A stretch of 64,000 nt of DNA from assembly GCA_965178655.1 (NCBI GenBank), contig OZ238266.1, positions 1,736,001 to 1,800,000 of the forward strand, in the 5' to 3' direction. Of this stretch, positions 16,334-25,896 are shown piece after piece. Below the pieces are notes generated by a model, which saw only the letters and a program-made list of their open reading frames with translations, was not told where the DNA came from and did no database searches. This DNA is from GCA-2733415 sp965178655 (GTDB lineage Bacteria > Bacteroidota > Bacteroidia > Flavobacteriales > Flavobacteriaceae). Position 1 is the stretch's first letter. Each line of letters opens with the position of its first letter. The translations under genes were made by a program, and so were the position numbers.

Positions 16334-17653
16334 GTGGTTTTAGGAGCCGGAGAAAGTGGTGTGGGCGCTGCAATATTAGGAAAACAGCAAGGTTTTGAGG
16401 TGTTTGTTTCTGATAAAGGAGCAATACAAGAACACTATAAACAGCAATTGCTGAATAATGGTTTAAAATGGGAAGAATTACAGCATACAGCTTCAGAAAT
16501 TGAAACTGCTAGTATAGTTGTTAAAAGTCCCGGTATTCCAGATAGTGTAGCGTTAATCGTATCGTTACGACAAAAAGGAATACCAGTAATTTCAGAAATC
16601 GAATTTGCAGCACAATACACCAATGCTACCCTTGTAGGAATTACAGGAAGTAACGGAAAAACGACTACCGCAATGCTCACGCATCATCTTCTAAAAGCAG
16701 ATCTTAATGTAGGGCTTGCAGGAAATATTGGTGACAGTTTTGCAGCGCAAGTCGCCGAAAACAAACACGATAATTATGTGTTAGAGTTAAGTAGTTTTCA
16801 GCTAGATGGTATTGAAAATTTTAAGCCACATATAGCAGTAATTACCAATCTTTCTGAAGATCATTTAGATAGGTATGAATATGATTACAGCAAGTATATC
16901 GCCGCTAAATTTAGAATAACAAAGAATCAAACAGTAGCAGACTATCTTATTTATGATGCTGATGATTTAGAAATTGAAGCGTATTTAAACACCCATAATA
17001 TACAAGCGACTTGCATACCATTTTCGCTTACAAAAAAATTAAAACAAGGCGTCTATTTAGACCAATCAACAATAATAATTCAAATTAATAATCAACATAT
17101 TACTATGTCAATAAATAATCTTGCACTAACTGGAAAACACAATGTTAAAAATGCAATGGCATCTGCTGCAGTTGCAAATCTGTTAAAAATTAGAAAAGCA
17201 ACTATAAGAGAAAGTTTGTCTAATTTTCAAGGCGTAGAACATCGTTTAGAGAAAGTGTTAAAAATTCAGAACGTACAATATATTAACGATTCTAAAGCAA
17301 CTAATGTAAACGCGGTTTATTATGCTTTAGATAGTATGGACTCACCTACAGTATGGATTTTAGGAGGGGTTGATAAAGGTAATGATTACACGGAATTACT
17401 CTCGTTAGTAAATGAAAAGGTTAAAGCAATTATTTGCTTAGGTGCAGATACCGAAAAAATTAAAGACACATTCTCAGGTACGGTAGATTTATTTGCGGAA
17501 ACAATGACAATGTCTGCCGCAGTTAAAATGGCTTATGAGCTTGCTGATAAAGGCGATAATGTATTGTTGTCTCCTGCTTGTGCAAGTTTTGATTTATTTG
17601 ATAATTATGAAGACAGAGGAAGACAATTTAAAGCAGCAGTAAGACAACTATAA
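16334..17653 (+). CDS. murD: UDP-MurNAc-L-alanine--D-glutamate ligase MurD
   Basis: Adds D-Glu to UDP-MurNAc-L-Ala in the cytoplasm. It has 439 residues. The N-terminal Rossmann motif is VLGAGESGVGAA, the P-loop GITGSNGKTTTAML, then LELSSFQLDGI, TNLSEDHLDRY and the C-terminal LLSPACASFDLFDNYEDRG. The only in-frame NTG near the N-terminus is the GTG at 16334. The usual beginning (M-K/R-x-L-V-V-L-G) is not preserved: codons AAA CTC precede the GTG without a start, and the frame is open back to 16274 through the repeat array. Translation initiation here is therefore uncertain. Confidence 0.93.
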   Translation: MVLGAGESGVGAAILGKQQGFEVFVSDKGAIQEHYKQQLLNNGLKWEELQHTASEIETASIVVKSPGIPDSVALIVSLRQKGIPVISEIEFAAQYTNATLVGITGSNGKTTTAMLTHHLLKADLNVGLAGNIGDSFAAQVAENKHDNYVLELSSFQLDGIENFKPHIAVITNLSEDHLDRYEYDYSKYIAAKFRITKNQTVADYLIYDADDLEIEAYLNTHNIQATCIPFSLTKKLKQGVYLDQSTIIIQINNQHITMSINNLALTGKHNVKNAMASAAVANLLKIRKATIRESLSNFQGVEHRLEKVLKIQNVQYINDSKATNVNAVYYALDSMDSPTVWILGGVDKGNDYTELLSLVNEKVKAIICLGADTEKIKDTFSGTVDLFAETMTMSAAVKMAYELADKGDNVLLSPACASFDLFDNYEDRGRQFKAAVRQL

Positions 17654-18840
17654 TGAGTACGCTATTAAAACATATTCAAGGAGATAAAATATTGTGGACA
17701 GTCATAACGCTGTTGGCATTGTTCTCTTTTTTGCCGGTATATAGCGCCAGTAGTAACTTGGCGAGTTTATACGGACAAAATACGTTTAACTTATTGATAA
17801 AGCATGGTGTTTTTCTTTCGGTAGGTTTTATGGGTATGTTTTTTGTACATAGAATAAAATATCAAAAACTTAAAGGCTTGTCGCTTATTGCTTTGCCGGT
17901 AATAATCGTATTACTATTTATAACCCTCTTGCAAGGCACGACTATTGGTGGCGCAAATGCAAGTAGGTGGATTAGGGTGCCTTTAGTAGGTTTTTCTTTT
18001 CAGCCATCTGCATTAGCAGCGGTAGTGCTTATGGTTTATGTAGCGCAGTATTTAGCTAAAATGAAAAATAAAGTCATTACATTTAAACAAAGTTTTTGGG
18101 TGTTGTGGTTGCCAGTTGGTGTTGTGTTAATGCTAATTTTCCCAGCCAATTTATCTACTGCAGCCTTAATGTTTGTAATGGTGTTAATGCTATTGTTTTT
18201 GGGAGAATATCCTAAAAAATATATAGCAATGATTGTGAGTTCGGCATTTCTGTTTGTGTTGTTATTCTTTTTAGCAGCAAAAGCATTTCCAGAAGCATTT
18301 CCGAATAGGGTTGATACTTGGTTGTCTAGAATAGAGAATTTTTCTGATACAGAAGACACCGAAAAAGACTATCAAATAGAACGCGCAAAAATGGCTATTG
18401 CTTCAGGAGGACTAACAGGGTTAGGGCCAGGAAAGAGTATTCAAAAAAACTTTTTACCACAATCATCATCAGATTTTATTTTTGCGATTATTGTGGAAGA
18501 GTGGGGAATTGTTGTTGGCGGACTAATTATATTATCCTATTTATTTATGCTATTCAGACTAATTGTTATTTTGAATAGAGCAGAAACATTTTTCGGAAAA
18601 TTAGTTGTAGCAGGTCTAGGGTTTCCTATTGTTTTTCAAGCATTTATTAATATGGGGGTTGCGGTAGAGTTATTTCCTGTTACAGGACAAACATTACCTT
18701 TAATAAGCTCAGGAGGGTCTTCTGCTTTAACAACTTGTTTGGCATTTGGAATGATTTTAAGTGTTAGCGCTTCATATAAAAAACAACCTAAAAATAGCTT
18801 AGAAGATAATCCGTTAAACGTATTACAAAACGCACAATGA
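17653..18840 (+). CDS. ftsW: Septal peptidoglycan glycosyltransferase FtsW
   Basis: A SEDS-family polytopic membrane protein that polymerises glycan strands at the septum together with its class B PBP. It has 395 residues and about ten membrane helices. Signatures are GANASRWIRVPLVGFSFQPS, GGLTGLGPGKSIQKNFLPQS, DFIFAIIVEEWG (the catalytic-region Asp) and LPLISSGGSSALTTC. It starts on the last base of murD's stop and overlaps murG by 4 bp. Confidence 0.96.
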   Translation: MSTLLKHIQGDKILWTVITLLALFSFLPVYSASSNLASLYGQNTFNLLIKHGVFLSVGFMGMFFVHRIKYQKLKGLSLIALPVIIVLLFITLLQGTTIGGANASRWIRVPLVGFSFQPSALAAVVLMVYVAQYLAKMKNKVITFKQSFWVLWLPVGVVLMLIFPANLSTAALMFVMVLMLLFLGEYPKKYIAMIVSSAFLFVLLFFLAAKAFPEAFPNRVDTWLSRIENFSDTEDTEKDYQIERAKMAIASGGLTGLGPGKSIQKNFLPQSSSDFIFAIIVEEWGIVVGGLIILSYLFMLFRLIVILNRAETFFGKLVVAGLGFPIVFQAFINMGVAVELFPVTGQTLPLISSGGSSALTTCLAFGMILSVSASYKKQPKNSLEDNPLNVLQNAQ

Positions 18841-19937
18841 AAACAATAAAATGTATCATATCTGGAGGAGGTACAGGCGGGCATATATATCCGGCTATTG
18901 CTATTGCAAATGAAATTAAAAAACGATTTCCTTTAGCTGAGATATTATTTGTAGGTGCAAAAGACCGTATGGAAATGCAAAAAGTTCCTGCTGCAGGCTA
19001 TCAGATAAAAGGCTTGTGGATATCGGGTATTCAACGAAAATTAACATCGCTAAGTAATTTGTTGTTTCCGTTTAAGCTTTGTAGTAGTTTATGGAATGCA
19101 AAAAAAATAATAAAACAATTTAAACCAGATATTGCAATTGGTACTGGGGGGTTTGCAAGTGGACCATTGCTGTATATGGCAAATTATAAAGGACTGCCTA
19201 CACTTATTCAAGAGCAAAATTCGTATCCAGGAATTACTAATAAATTGTTGTCTAAAAACGCTAAAAAAATATGTGTAGCCTATGATGGGTTAGATAGGTT
19301 TTTTCCGAAGAATAAAATACTTAAAACAGGAAACCCTGTTCGTCAAGATTTGTTAACAATAGCATCAAAAAGAGATGAGGCCCAAGCTTTTTTTAAGCTA
19401 GATAGTGCTAAGAAAACAATTTTGGTGCTAGGAGGAAGTTTGGGTGCTAAAAGAATAAATCAACTAATTAAAGATGAGTTGTCGTTTTTTAAGCAAAATG
19501 ATCTGCAGTTAATTTGGCAAACAGGAAGTTTATATCACGAGCAGTATAAGCAGTATGATAAAACAAATAATGTGCAAACGCATGCTTATTTAAATAAGAT
19601 GGATTTGGCTTACGCAGCTGCAGATATTATTATATCACGAGCTGGTGCAAGTTCGGTGTCGGAATTATGTATTGTAGGCAAGCCGGTAATTTTTATTCCT
19701 AGTCCTAATGTGTCAGAAGATCACCAAACAAAAAATGCGCAAGCTGTTACGGTTAAAGGTGCAGGGATATTGATTAAAGAATCTAATTTAACAACCAGTT
19801 TTCAGTCTGTTTTCCAAGAATTATTAACGGATGAACAGCAACAACAAAAAATGAGTGCAGCAATACAGCAGTTAGCACTTTCATGTGCGACAGCGTTAAT
19901 AGTTGATGAGGTAGAAAAATTAATAAACAAAGTATAA
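18837..19937 (+). CDS. murG: UDP-GlcNAc--lipid I GlcNAc transferase MurG
   Basis: A GT28 enzyme that converts lipid I to lipid II on the inner face of the membrane. It has 366 residues. The glycine-rich acceptor loop is SGGGTGGHIYPAIAIANE, followed by TGGFASGPLLYMA, QEQNSYPG, GGSLGAKRIN and the donor-site AGASSVSELCIVGKP. It overlaps ftsW by 4 bp. Confidence 0.97.
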   Translation: MKTIKCIISGGGTGGHIYPAIAIANEIKKRFPLAEILFVGAKDRMEMQKVPAAGYQIKGLWISGIQRKLTSLSNLLFPFKLCSSLWNAKKIIKQFKPDIAIGTGGFASGPLLYMANYKGLPTLIQEQNSYPGITNKLLSKNAKKICVAYDGLDRFFPKNKILKTGNPVRQDLLTIASKRDEAQAFFKLDSAKKTILVLGGSLGAKRINQLIKDELSFFKQNDLQLIWQTGSLYHEQYKQYDKTNNVQTHAYLNKMDLAYAAADIIISRAGASSVSELCIVGKPVIFIPSPNVSEDHQTKNAQAVTVKGAGILIKESNLTTSFQSVFQELLTDEQQQQKMSAAIQQLALSCATALIVDEVEKLINKV

Positions 19938-19938
19938 A

Positions 19939-21294
19939 TTGAATTTAAACACAATACATAACGTCTATTTTATAGGAATTGGAGGAATTGGCATGAGTGC
20001 TCTGGCGCGTTATTTTCATTCTTTAGGAAAGCGTGTAGGGGGCTATGATAAAACGCCAACAAAAATCACTACAGATTTAATAGATCAAGGCATGAAAATT
20101 CATTTCAATGATGCTATAAGTGAGATTGAAGAAGTGTTTAAAAATTCAGAAAACACCCTTGTGGTGTACACACCAGCAATACCAGATAGTCACAGTGAGT
20201 TGAGTTATTTTAAAGCTAATAATTTTAAAGTTCAGAAACGTGCCCAAGTACTAGGTTTAATTACAAAAGATACGTTTTGTTTTGCAGTGGCTGGTACACA
20301 CGGAAAAACAACAACATCTAGTATTTTAGGACATATATTAAAAGTTTGTAATGCCGATATGACTGCTTTTTTAGGAGGAATTACAGAAAATTATCATTCA
20401 AATTTAATTCTAAACGGAAATAAAATATCGGTTGTAGAAGCAGATGAGTTTGATAGATCTTTCTTGCAGTTATCTCCAGATGTAGCGTGTATAACTTCAA
20501 TGGATGCAGATCATTTAGATATATACGGAGAAGCGTCTGCTTTAGTTGAAAGTTTCTTAGAGTTTTCAGAAAAATTAACTGATACTTCAAAGTTGTTTGT
20601 AAAAAAAGGATTGCCATTAAATGGCGTTACTTATGCCGTAAATGATACTGCAGACTATAGCATTCAAGATATTAGTGTTAAAAACGGAAGTTATGTTTTT
20701 AGTATTCAGACACCTACAGAAAAATTTAAGGACGTGGTGTTTAACTTGCCGGGGCATCATAATTTAGCCAATGCATTAGTCGCTTTTGCTATGGCTTATG
20801 ATTATGGTTTTGATGCAAAAACATTAATAAAAGGCTTGCAGTCTTTTTCGGGAGTAGAAAGAAGGTTTACGTATCAAATAAAAACAGATAAAAATGTTTT
20901 TATAGATGATTATGCGCATCACCCAACAGCTATTGATGCCGTTTATCATGCTGTAGAGGAGTTGTATCCTAATAAAAAAACAGTAGTTGTGTTTCAGCCG
21001 CATTTATTTAGCAGAACACAAGATTTTGCACAAGATTTTGCGTCAAGCTTAAGTCGGTTTAACACAGTAAGGTTGTTAGATATCTACCCCGCTAGAGAAT
21101 TGCCAATAGAAGGCGTTACATCGGAATGGTTATTGTCAAAAATCACCAATGCTGATAAAAAAGTAATTGGTAAAGACGCTATTTTTTCAGAAGTTATAGC
21201 CTCAGAAGCGCCTATTGTAATTACCTTAGGGGCAGGAGATATTGGCGTGTTGATTTCTGATCTTAAAAACAAATTAGTAAACTACTGGAAATAG
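19939..21294 (+). CDS. murC: UDP-MurNAc--L-alanine ligase MurC
   Basis: The first Mur ligase, adding L-Ala to UDP-MurNAc. It has 451 residues. Motifs are IGIGGIGMSALARYF, the P-loop GTHGKTTTSSILG, EADEFDRSFL, SMDADHLDIYG and DDYAHHPTAI. The start is TTG one base after the murG stop, chosen because MNLNTIHNVYFIGIGG is the normal N-terminus and no ATG precedes the Gly-rich motif. Confidence 0.96.
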   Translation: MNLNTIHNVYFIGIGGIGMSALARYFHSLGKRVGGYDKTPTKITTDLIDQGMKIHFNDAISEIEEVFKNSENTLVVYTPAIPDSHSELSYFKANNFKVQKRAQVLGLITKDTFCFAVAGTHGKTTTSSILGHILKVCNADMTAFLGGITENYHSNLILNGNKISVVEADEFDRSFLQLSPDVACITSMDADHLDIYGEASALVESFLEFSEKLTDTSKLFVKKGLPLNGVTYAVNDTADYSIQDISVKNGSYVFSIQTPTEKFKDVVFNLPGHHNLANALVAFAMAYDYGFDAKTLIKGLQSFSGVERRFTYQIKTDKNVFIDDYAHHPTAIDAVYHAVEELYPNKKTVVVFQPHLFSRTQDFAQDFASSLSRFNTVRLLDIYPARELPIEGVTSEWLLSKITNADKKVIGKDAIFSEVIASEAPIVITLGAGDIGVLISDLKNKLVNYWK

Positions 21295-21302
21295 ATATAT
21301 TG

Positions 21303-22037
21303 ATGAAAAAAAAATGGATTACAAAAACACAAGTGCAAACAATTAAATTGGTTTTTTTGTTGCTATTTATTGCTGTGGTGTCAGCAGCAACGTCTGTTAG
21401 AAATAATGCCCGTTTATTAACAGAAACACCAATAGTTTTTGAAAATCCAGATCAGCCATTAATCTCCGAAAAAACGGTTAATAAGTTGTTAATACAAAAT
21501 AAAGACAGTGTAAAAAACATAGCAAAAGAAACCCTAAATTTGAAAGCATTAGAGACAAGACTGCTTGCAAATCCGTATATCAGAAATGCAAATGTTTATG
21601 TCGCTGTAGATGGGGAGGTTGGCGTGTATATAGAGCAAAAAACACCACTTGCAAGAGTGCAAACTTCCGAAGATTATTACATTGATGAGCAAGGAAAACG
21701 AATGCCTATTTCATCAAATTTTTCGGTGCGTGTTCCTTTGGTAACAGGAACGGTTACTAAAAAAACATTGCCCGATGTGTTTGCATTGGTAAAAAGCATT
21801 ACAAATGATGTTTTTTTTAAAAAACAAATAACAGGAATTGTAGTATCAGACAAGAAATATATGCTGCTACTTCGAGAATTTAATTTTGTAGTTGATTTTG
21901 GTACAACGCAGCAAATGAAAACAAAATTAAATAATTTTAAAGCTTTTTATAAAAAGGCATTAAAAGACTCAACAATAAATACATATAAGCGCGTTAATTT
22001 ACAAATTGCATCACAAGTGATTTGCACCAAAAAATAA
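21303..22037 (+). CDS. ftsQ: Cell division protein FtsQ
   Basis: A bitopic division protein of 244 residues with a short cytoplasmic N-terminus, one membrane helix (LVFLLLFIAVVSAATSV) and a periplasmic region with a POTRA-like part (LETRLLANPYIRNANVYVAVDG). The ATG at 21303 is used rather than the TTG three bases upstream. The sequence is poorly conserved; its position between murC and ftsA supports the call. Confidence 0.9.
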   Translation: MKKKWITKTQVQTIKLVFLLLFIAVVSAATSVRNNARLLTETPIVFENPDQPLISEKTVNKLLIQNKDSVKNIAKETLNLKALETRLLANPYIRNANVYVAVDGEVGVYIEQKTPLARVQTSEDYYIDEQGKRMPISSNFSVRVPLVTGTVTKKTLPDVFALVKSITNDVFFKKQITGIVVSDKKYMLLLREFNFVVDFGTTQQMKTKLNNFKAFYKKALKDSTINTYKRVNLQIASQVICTKK

Positions 22038-22040
22038 GCT

Positions 22041-23363
22041 ATGGAAGACACTAAAATTGCAGTTGGATTAGACATAGGAACAACAAAAATTGTTGCCATG
22101 ATTGGTCGTAAAAACGAATACGGGAAATTAGAAATTCTCGGAATTGGTAAGGCCAAAAGTTTAGGGGTGCATAGAGGTGTGGTAAATAATATTACCCAAA
22201 CAATACAATCAATACAGCAAGCGGTTCAAGAAGCAGAAATGTCGTCTGAGTTAAAAATATCAGATGTAGTAGTCGGAATTGCAGGGCAGCATATTAGAAG
22301 CATACAACATAGCGATTATATTACCCGAACAAACTCTGAGGAGGTTATTGATGAGGCAGATATTAATCGTTTAATTGATCAAGTGCGCAAACTGGTAATG
22401 CTTCCTGGTGAAGAAATTATACATGTTTTACCACAAGAATTTAAAGTAGATGGTCAGGCAGAAATCAAAGAGCCTATAGGGATGTATGGGTCACGTGTAG
22501 AAGCTAATTTTCATGTGGTATTAGGGCAAACACCATCTATTAGAAATATAGGAAGGTGTGCTAAAAATGCAGGTTTATCACTAGAGGGGGTTACTTTAGA
22601 GCCATTGGCATCATCAAGCGCTGTATTAAGTCAGGAAGAAAAAGAAGCAGGTGTTGCGTTGATAGATATAGGAGGTGGAACAACAGATTTGGCTATTTTT
22701 AAAGACGGCATTATTCGCCATACAGCAGTTATTCCTTTTGGAGGAAATGTAATTACAGAAGATATTAAAGAAGGCTGTGCAATAATAGAAAAGCAAGCCG
22801 AATTGTTAAAAATAAAATTTGGTTCTGCATGGCCAGGAGAAAATAAAGAAAATGAAATAGTCTCTATACCTGGACTTCGTGGTAGAGAACCAAAAGAAAT
22901 ATCATTAAAAAATCTTTCTAAAGTCATTCATGCCAGAGTTGTTGAAATCATAGAGCAAGTTTTCTCTGAGATTAAGAATTACGGATGTGAAGAACAGAAA
23001 AAGAAACTTATTGCTGGTATTGTAATTACCGGAGGTGGCTCTCAGTTAAAGCACATTAAGCAGTTAACAGAGTATATTACCGGAATGGACACTAGAATAG
23101 GGTATCCTAATGAGCATTTAGCAGGAGATTCAGACGAGAAAACAGCAAGTCCGTTATATGCAACAGCAGTAGGACTAGTAATGGAGTCTATAGCACTGCA
23201 ACAAAAACGCCAGCAATTAGAGTCGGAAGTAGAATCGCCTACCGAAGAGTCGGTGTCAGAAGAAGAAGTGGCAGCGCAAGAACCAGTAGAACAAAAAGAA
23301 AAGAAGAGTTTTCTTCAAAAATGGTCTGATAATTTTAAGGACTTTTTAGACGCACAAGAATGA
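22041..23363 (+). CDS. ftsA: Cell division protein FtsA
   Basis: An actin-like ATPase that ties FtsZ to the membrane. It has 440 residues. The phosphate-1 motif is VGLDIGTTKIVAMIG, the SHS2 (1C) domain follows, then IDIGGGTTDLAIFKDG (phosphate 2) and ITGGGSQLKHI (adenosine). The C-terminal end (KKSFLQKWSDNFKDFLDAQE) is the amphipathic membrane-targeting helix, after a Glu-rich linker. It overlaps ftsZ by 4 bp. Confidence 0.96.
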   Translation: MEDTKIAVGLDIGTTKIVAMIGRKNEYGKLEILGIGKAKSLGVHRGVVNNITQTIQSIQQAVQEAEMSSELKISDVVVGIAGQHIRSIQHSDYITRTNSEEVIDEADINRLIDQVRKLVMLPGEEIIHVLPQEFKVDGQAEIKEPIGMYGSRVEANFHVVLGQTPSIRNIGRCAKNAGLSLEGVTLEPLASSSAVLSQEEKEAGVALIDIGGGTTDLAIFKDGIIRHTAVIPFGGNVITEDIKEGCAIIEKQAELLKIKFGSAWPGENKENEIVSIPGLRGREPKEISLKNLSKVIHARVVEIIEQVFSEIKNYGCEEQKKKLIAGIVITGGGSQLKHIKQLTEYITGMDTRIGYPNEHLAGDSDEKTASPLYATAVGLVMESIALQQKRQQLESEVESPTEESVSEEEVAAQEPVEQKEKKSFLQKWSDNFKDFLDAQE

Positions 23364-25339
23364 GTAAAACACTAAATAATAGAATGATGAGTAGCAACGC
23401 AGAATTCGGAGGTATATCGTTTGATTTACCAAAAAACAAATCCAATGTTATTAAAGTTATTGGAGTTGGTGGAGGTGGTAGTAATGCCATTAACCACATG
23501 TTTAAATCGGGTATTAATGGGGTAGATTTTGTAATCTGTAATACAGATTCTCAAGCCTTAGATAATAGTGCAATACCCAATAAAATACAGTTAGGAGTAT
23601 CTTTAACTGAAGGACTCGGAGCAGGAGCAAATCCAGATGTTGGAGAGCAATCTGCTATTGAGAGTTTTGAAGATATTAGAACTATGCTAGGGGTAAATAC
23701 TAAAATGGTATTTATTACTGCAGGAATGGGTGGAGGTACTGGAACTGGGGCCGCACCAATTATTGCAAAAATGGCAAAAGATTTAGATATTCTTACAGTA
23801 GGAATTGTTACGGTGCCTTTTCAGTTTGAAGGAAAGATGCGTAACGAACAAGCACAGGCAGGTGTTGAAAAGCTGCGTAAAGAAGTCGATTCGCTTATTG
23901 TCATAAATAATAACAAGCTAAGAGATGTATATGGTAATTTAGGATTTAAAGCAGGTTTTGCAAAAGCAGATGAGGTTTTGGCTACTGCTGCCAAAGGGAT
24001 AGCAGAGGTAATTACACATCACTACATGCAAAATATTGACCTTAGAGATGCCAAAACAGTATTATCTAATAGTGGGTCTGCAATTATGGGTTCTGCAACA
24101 GCTTCAGGAGCAAGCAGAGCAAATGAGGCTATATATAAAGCCTTAGATTCACCATTATTGAACGATAATAAAATTACAGGAGCCAAAAATGTATTGTTGC
24201 TAATCATTTCTGGAACAGAAGAAATTACAATTGATGAAATAGGAGAGATAAATGAGCACATTCAGGCTGAGGCAGGAAATGGTGCAAATATTATAATGGG
24301 TGTTGGCGAAGATGAAAAGTTAGGAAGCGACATATCAGTTACTATCATTGCTACTGGTTTTGAAGCCGATCAGCAAGACGATATATCAAATACCGAAACA
24401 AAGAAAATCATACATGCTTTAGAAGAAAATCAAAAGGCAACACAGCAGTTATCTTCAGAGAGTGTTGTGGCAAAAACAGTGTTTTCGCCCCCTGTACAAA
24501 AAGCGGTTAAAACAGAAGAAAAGGTCATTCGTCATACCTTGTTTGATGAGGTAGAGGTAGAAGAGATTTTGCCGGCGTCAAATTTAGTAGCTACAACAGA
24601 GTCTATTGCAAATATAGATGTGGTTTATGAAGAGCTTACTCAAGAACCAATAGTTGAGGCAGAAGAATTTGTGATTACTTCGGTGAATGATATAGATGTA
24701 GTAGATGCAGAAATACTAAAAGTAGATGCTGTTTCTGAAGTAGAAGTACCTCAGAACGATGACATGTTGTTTTCGGTAGACACATCTTTAGAGACTTCCG
24801 AAGAATTGTTTGAGCCAGCAGCAGCTGCCAATCACGAAAAAGTGGTATTTCAGTTAACTGATGAGCAAATTTGTGATATCATAGTAAATGAGTCTGTAGA
24901 AGTTGTTTCTTTAGATGAGCAAAACGAGGAAGGTGTTGTTCGTTATAGTTTAGAGTGCACGGAAGAAGAATCAGTTGTTAAAGATAAAATAGAAGAGCCG
25001 TCTATTGAGATGCATCTATCAACAGAACCATCTGCTAAAGTAGATAGCCCTGAGCCGTCTGAAAGCACAGACCCTTTTAATAGTTCTATAGCTGAAAGCG
25101 TGAAACTAAGAGCTGATGTACGAAGAAAAAAACTTAAAGAATTTAACTACAAGTTTCGTCACAATGCTGTAAATGTAGATGAAATAGAAAAAGAACCAGC
25201 ATATAAACGAATGGGTATCGATTTAAATGAGTCTGATGAGTTAGGGAGTGAAGTGTCACGAACAACAATAGGTTTAGACAGTAATGATGATGTGCAATTA
25301 AGATCAAATAATTCGTTTTTACATGACAATGTAGATTAG
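23360..25339 (+). CDS. ftsZ: Cell division protein FtsZ
   Basis: A tubulin-like GTPase that forms the Z ring. The globular domain spans about residues 15-335: GVGGGGSNAINHM near the N-terminus, the signature GGGTGTGAAPIIAKMAKD, and the T7 loop region NIDLRDAKTVLSNSG. A long acidic, low-complexity linker (about residues 340-560) precedes a basic conserved C-terminal segment (VRRKKLKEFNYKF, EPAYKRMGIDL). The length of 659 is large compared with about 380 in E. coli, but long linkers are common in this phylum. Confidence 0.97.
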   Translation: MSKTLNNRMMSSNAEFGGISFDLPKNKSNVIKVIGVGGGGSNAINHMFKSGINGVDFVICNTDSQALDNSAIPNKIQLGVSLTEGLGAGANPDVGEQSAIESFEDIRTMLGVNTKMVFITAGMGGGTGTGAAPIIAKMAKDLDILTVGIVTVPFQFEGKMRNEQAQAGVEKLRKEVDSLIVINNNKLRDVYGNLGFKAGFAKADEVLATAAKGIAEVITHHYMQNIDLRDAKTVLSNSGSAIMGSATASGASRANEAIYKALDSPLLNDNKITGAKNVLLLIISGTEEITIDEIGEINEHIQAEAGNGANIIMGVGEDEKLGSDISVTIIATGFEADQQDDISNTETKKIIHALEENQKATQQLSSESVVAKTVFSPPVQKAVKTEEKVIRHTLFDEVEVEEILPASNLVATTESIANIDVVYEELTQEPIVEAEEFVITSVNDIDVVDAEILKVDAVSEVEVPQNDDMLFSVDTSLETSEELFEPAAAANHEKVVFQLTDEQICDIIVNESVEVVSLDEQNEEGVVRYSLECTEEESVVKDKIEEPSIEMHLSTEPSAKVDSPEPSESTDPFNSSIAESVKLRADVRRKKLKEFNYKFRHNAVNVDEIEKEPAYKRMGIDLNESDELGSEVSRTTIGLDSNDDVQLRSNNSFLHDNVD

Positions 25340-25355
25340 TTAAAAACCGAAAGAA

Positions 25356-25808
25356 ATGAGTTTACAATCAAAAATAATGCTGCAGCTTAAAGCAGCAATG
25401 AAAGCTAAAGACCAAGTGGCGTTAACGTCATTACGGGCTATAAAAGCCGCCTTGTTGTTGGCGCAAACAGCTTCAGGGTCTAAAGAAGAATTATCAGAAG
25501 CTGAAGAGTTAAAGCTTATTCAGAAACTGGTAAAACAGCGTAAAGATAGTGCAGCGATTTTTATTGAGCAAAACCGTAATGATTTAGCAGCACCAGAATT
25601 GGAACAGATTAAGGTTATATCGCAGTTTTTGCCAGCTCAACTATCAGAAGAAGAAGTAGGTGCTGTTGTACTGCAGGTTATTTCTGAAACAGGGGCAAGT
25701 AATATGAAAGACATGGGTAAGGTAATGGGGCTTGTAAATGCCAAGCTTGCAGGTCAAGCCGATGGCAAGTTAATTTCTGTATTGGTAAAAAAACACCTAT
25801 TGTCATAA
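25356..25808 (+). CDS. GatB/YqeY domain protein
   Basis: A small cytoplasmic protein of 150 residues with the YqeY tRNA-amidotransferase-like helical domain: LKAAMKAKDQVALTSLRAIKAAL at the N-terminus, RKDSAAIFIEQNRNDLAAPEL in the middle and GKVMGLVNAKLAGQADGKL at the end. YqeY proteins are proposed to bind tRNA; the precise role is not established. It starts 16 bp after ftsZ and ends 7 bp before a tRNA-Arg, which suits co-transcription. Confidence 0.93.
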   Translation: MSLQSKIMLQLKAAMKAKDQVALTSLRAIKAALLLAQTASGSKEELSEAEELKLIQKLVKQRKDSAAIFIEQNRNDLAAPELEQIKVISQFLPAQLSEEEVGAVVLQVISETGASNMKDMGKVMGLVNAKLAGQADGKLISVLVKKHLLS

Positions 25809-25815
25809 GTATACC

Positions 25816-25889
25816 GGCTGCGTAGTTCAACTGGATAGAATATCAGATTTCGGCTCTGAGGGTTGGGGGTTCGAATCCCTTCGTGGTCA
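25816..25889 (+). tRNA. tRNA-Arg (anticodon TCG)
   Basis: It folds as a cloverleaf: acceptor GGCTGCG with CGTGGTC, D-arm GTTC/GAAT with loop AACTGGATA, anticodon stem TCAGA/TCTGA with loop TTTCGGC (anticodon TCG at 25850-25852), variable GGGTT, T-stem GGGGG/CCCTT with loop TTCGAAT, and discriminator A. A20 in the D-loop and A73 fit arginine identity. CCA is not encoded. Three acceptor pairs and two T-stem pairs are G-U, an unusually wobble-rich structure. It probably rides on the dcw transcript and is followed by a hairpin terminator. Confidence 0.9.
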
Positions 25890-25896
25890 CGAATAA

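Noticed and set aside
23360..25339. FtsZ as a fusion with an extra domain because of its 659-residue length
   Set aside because: The extra part is an acidic low-complexity linker plus a conserved C-terminal segment; long linkers are common in Bacteroidota FtsZ.
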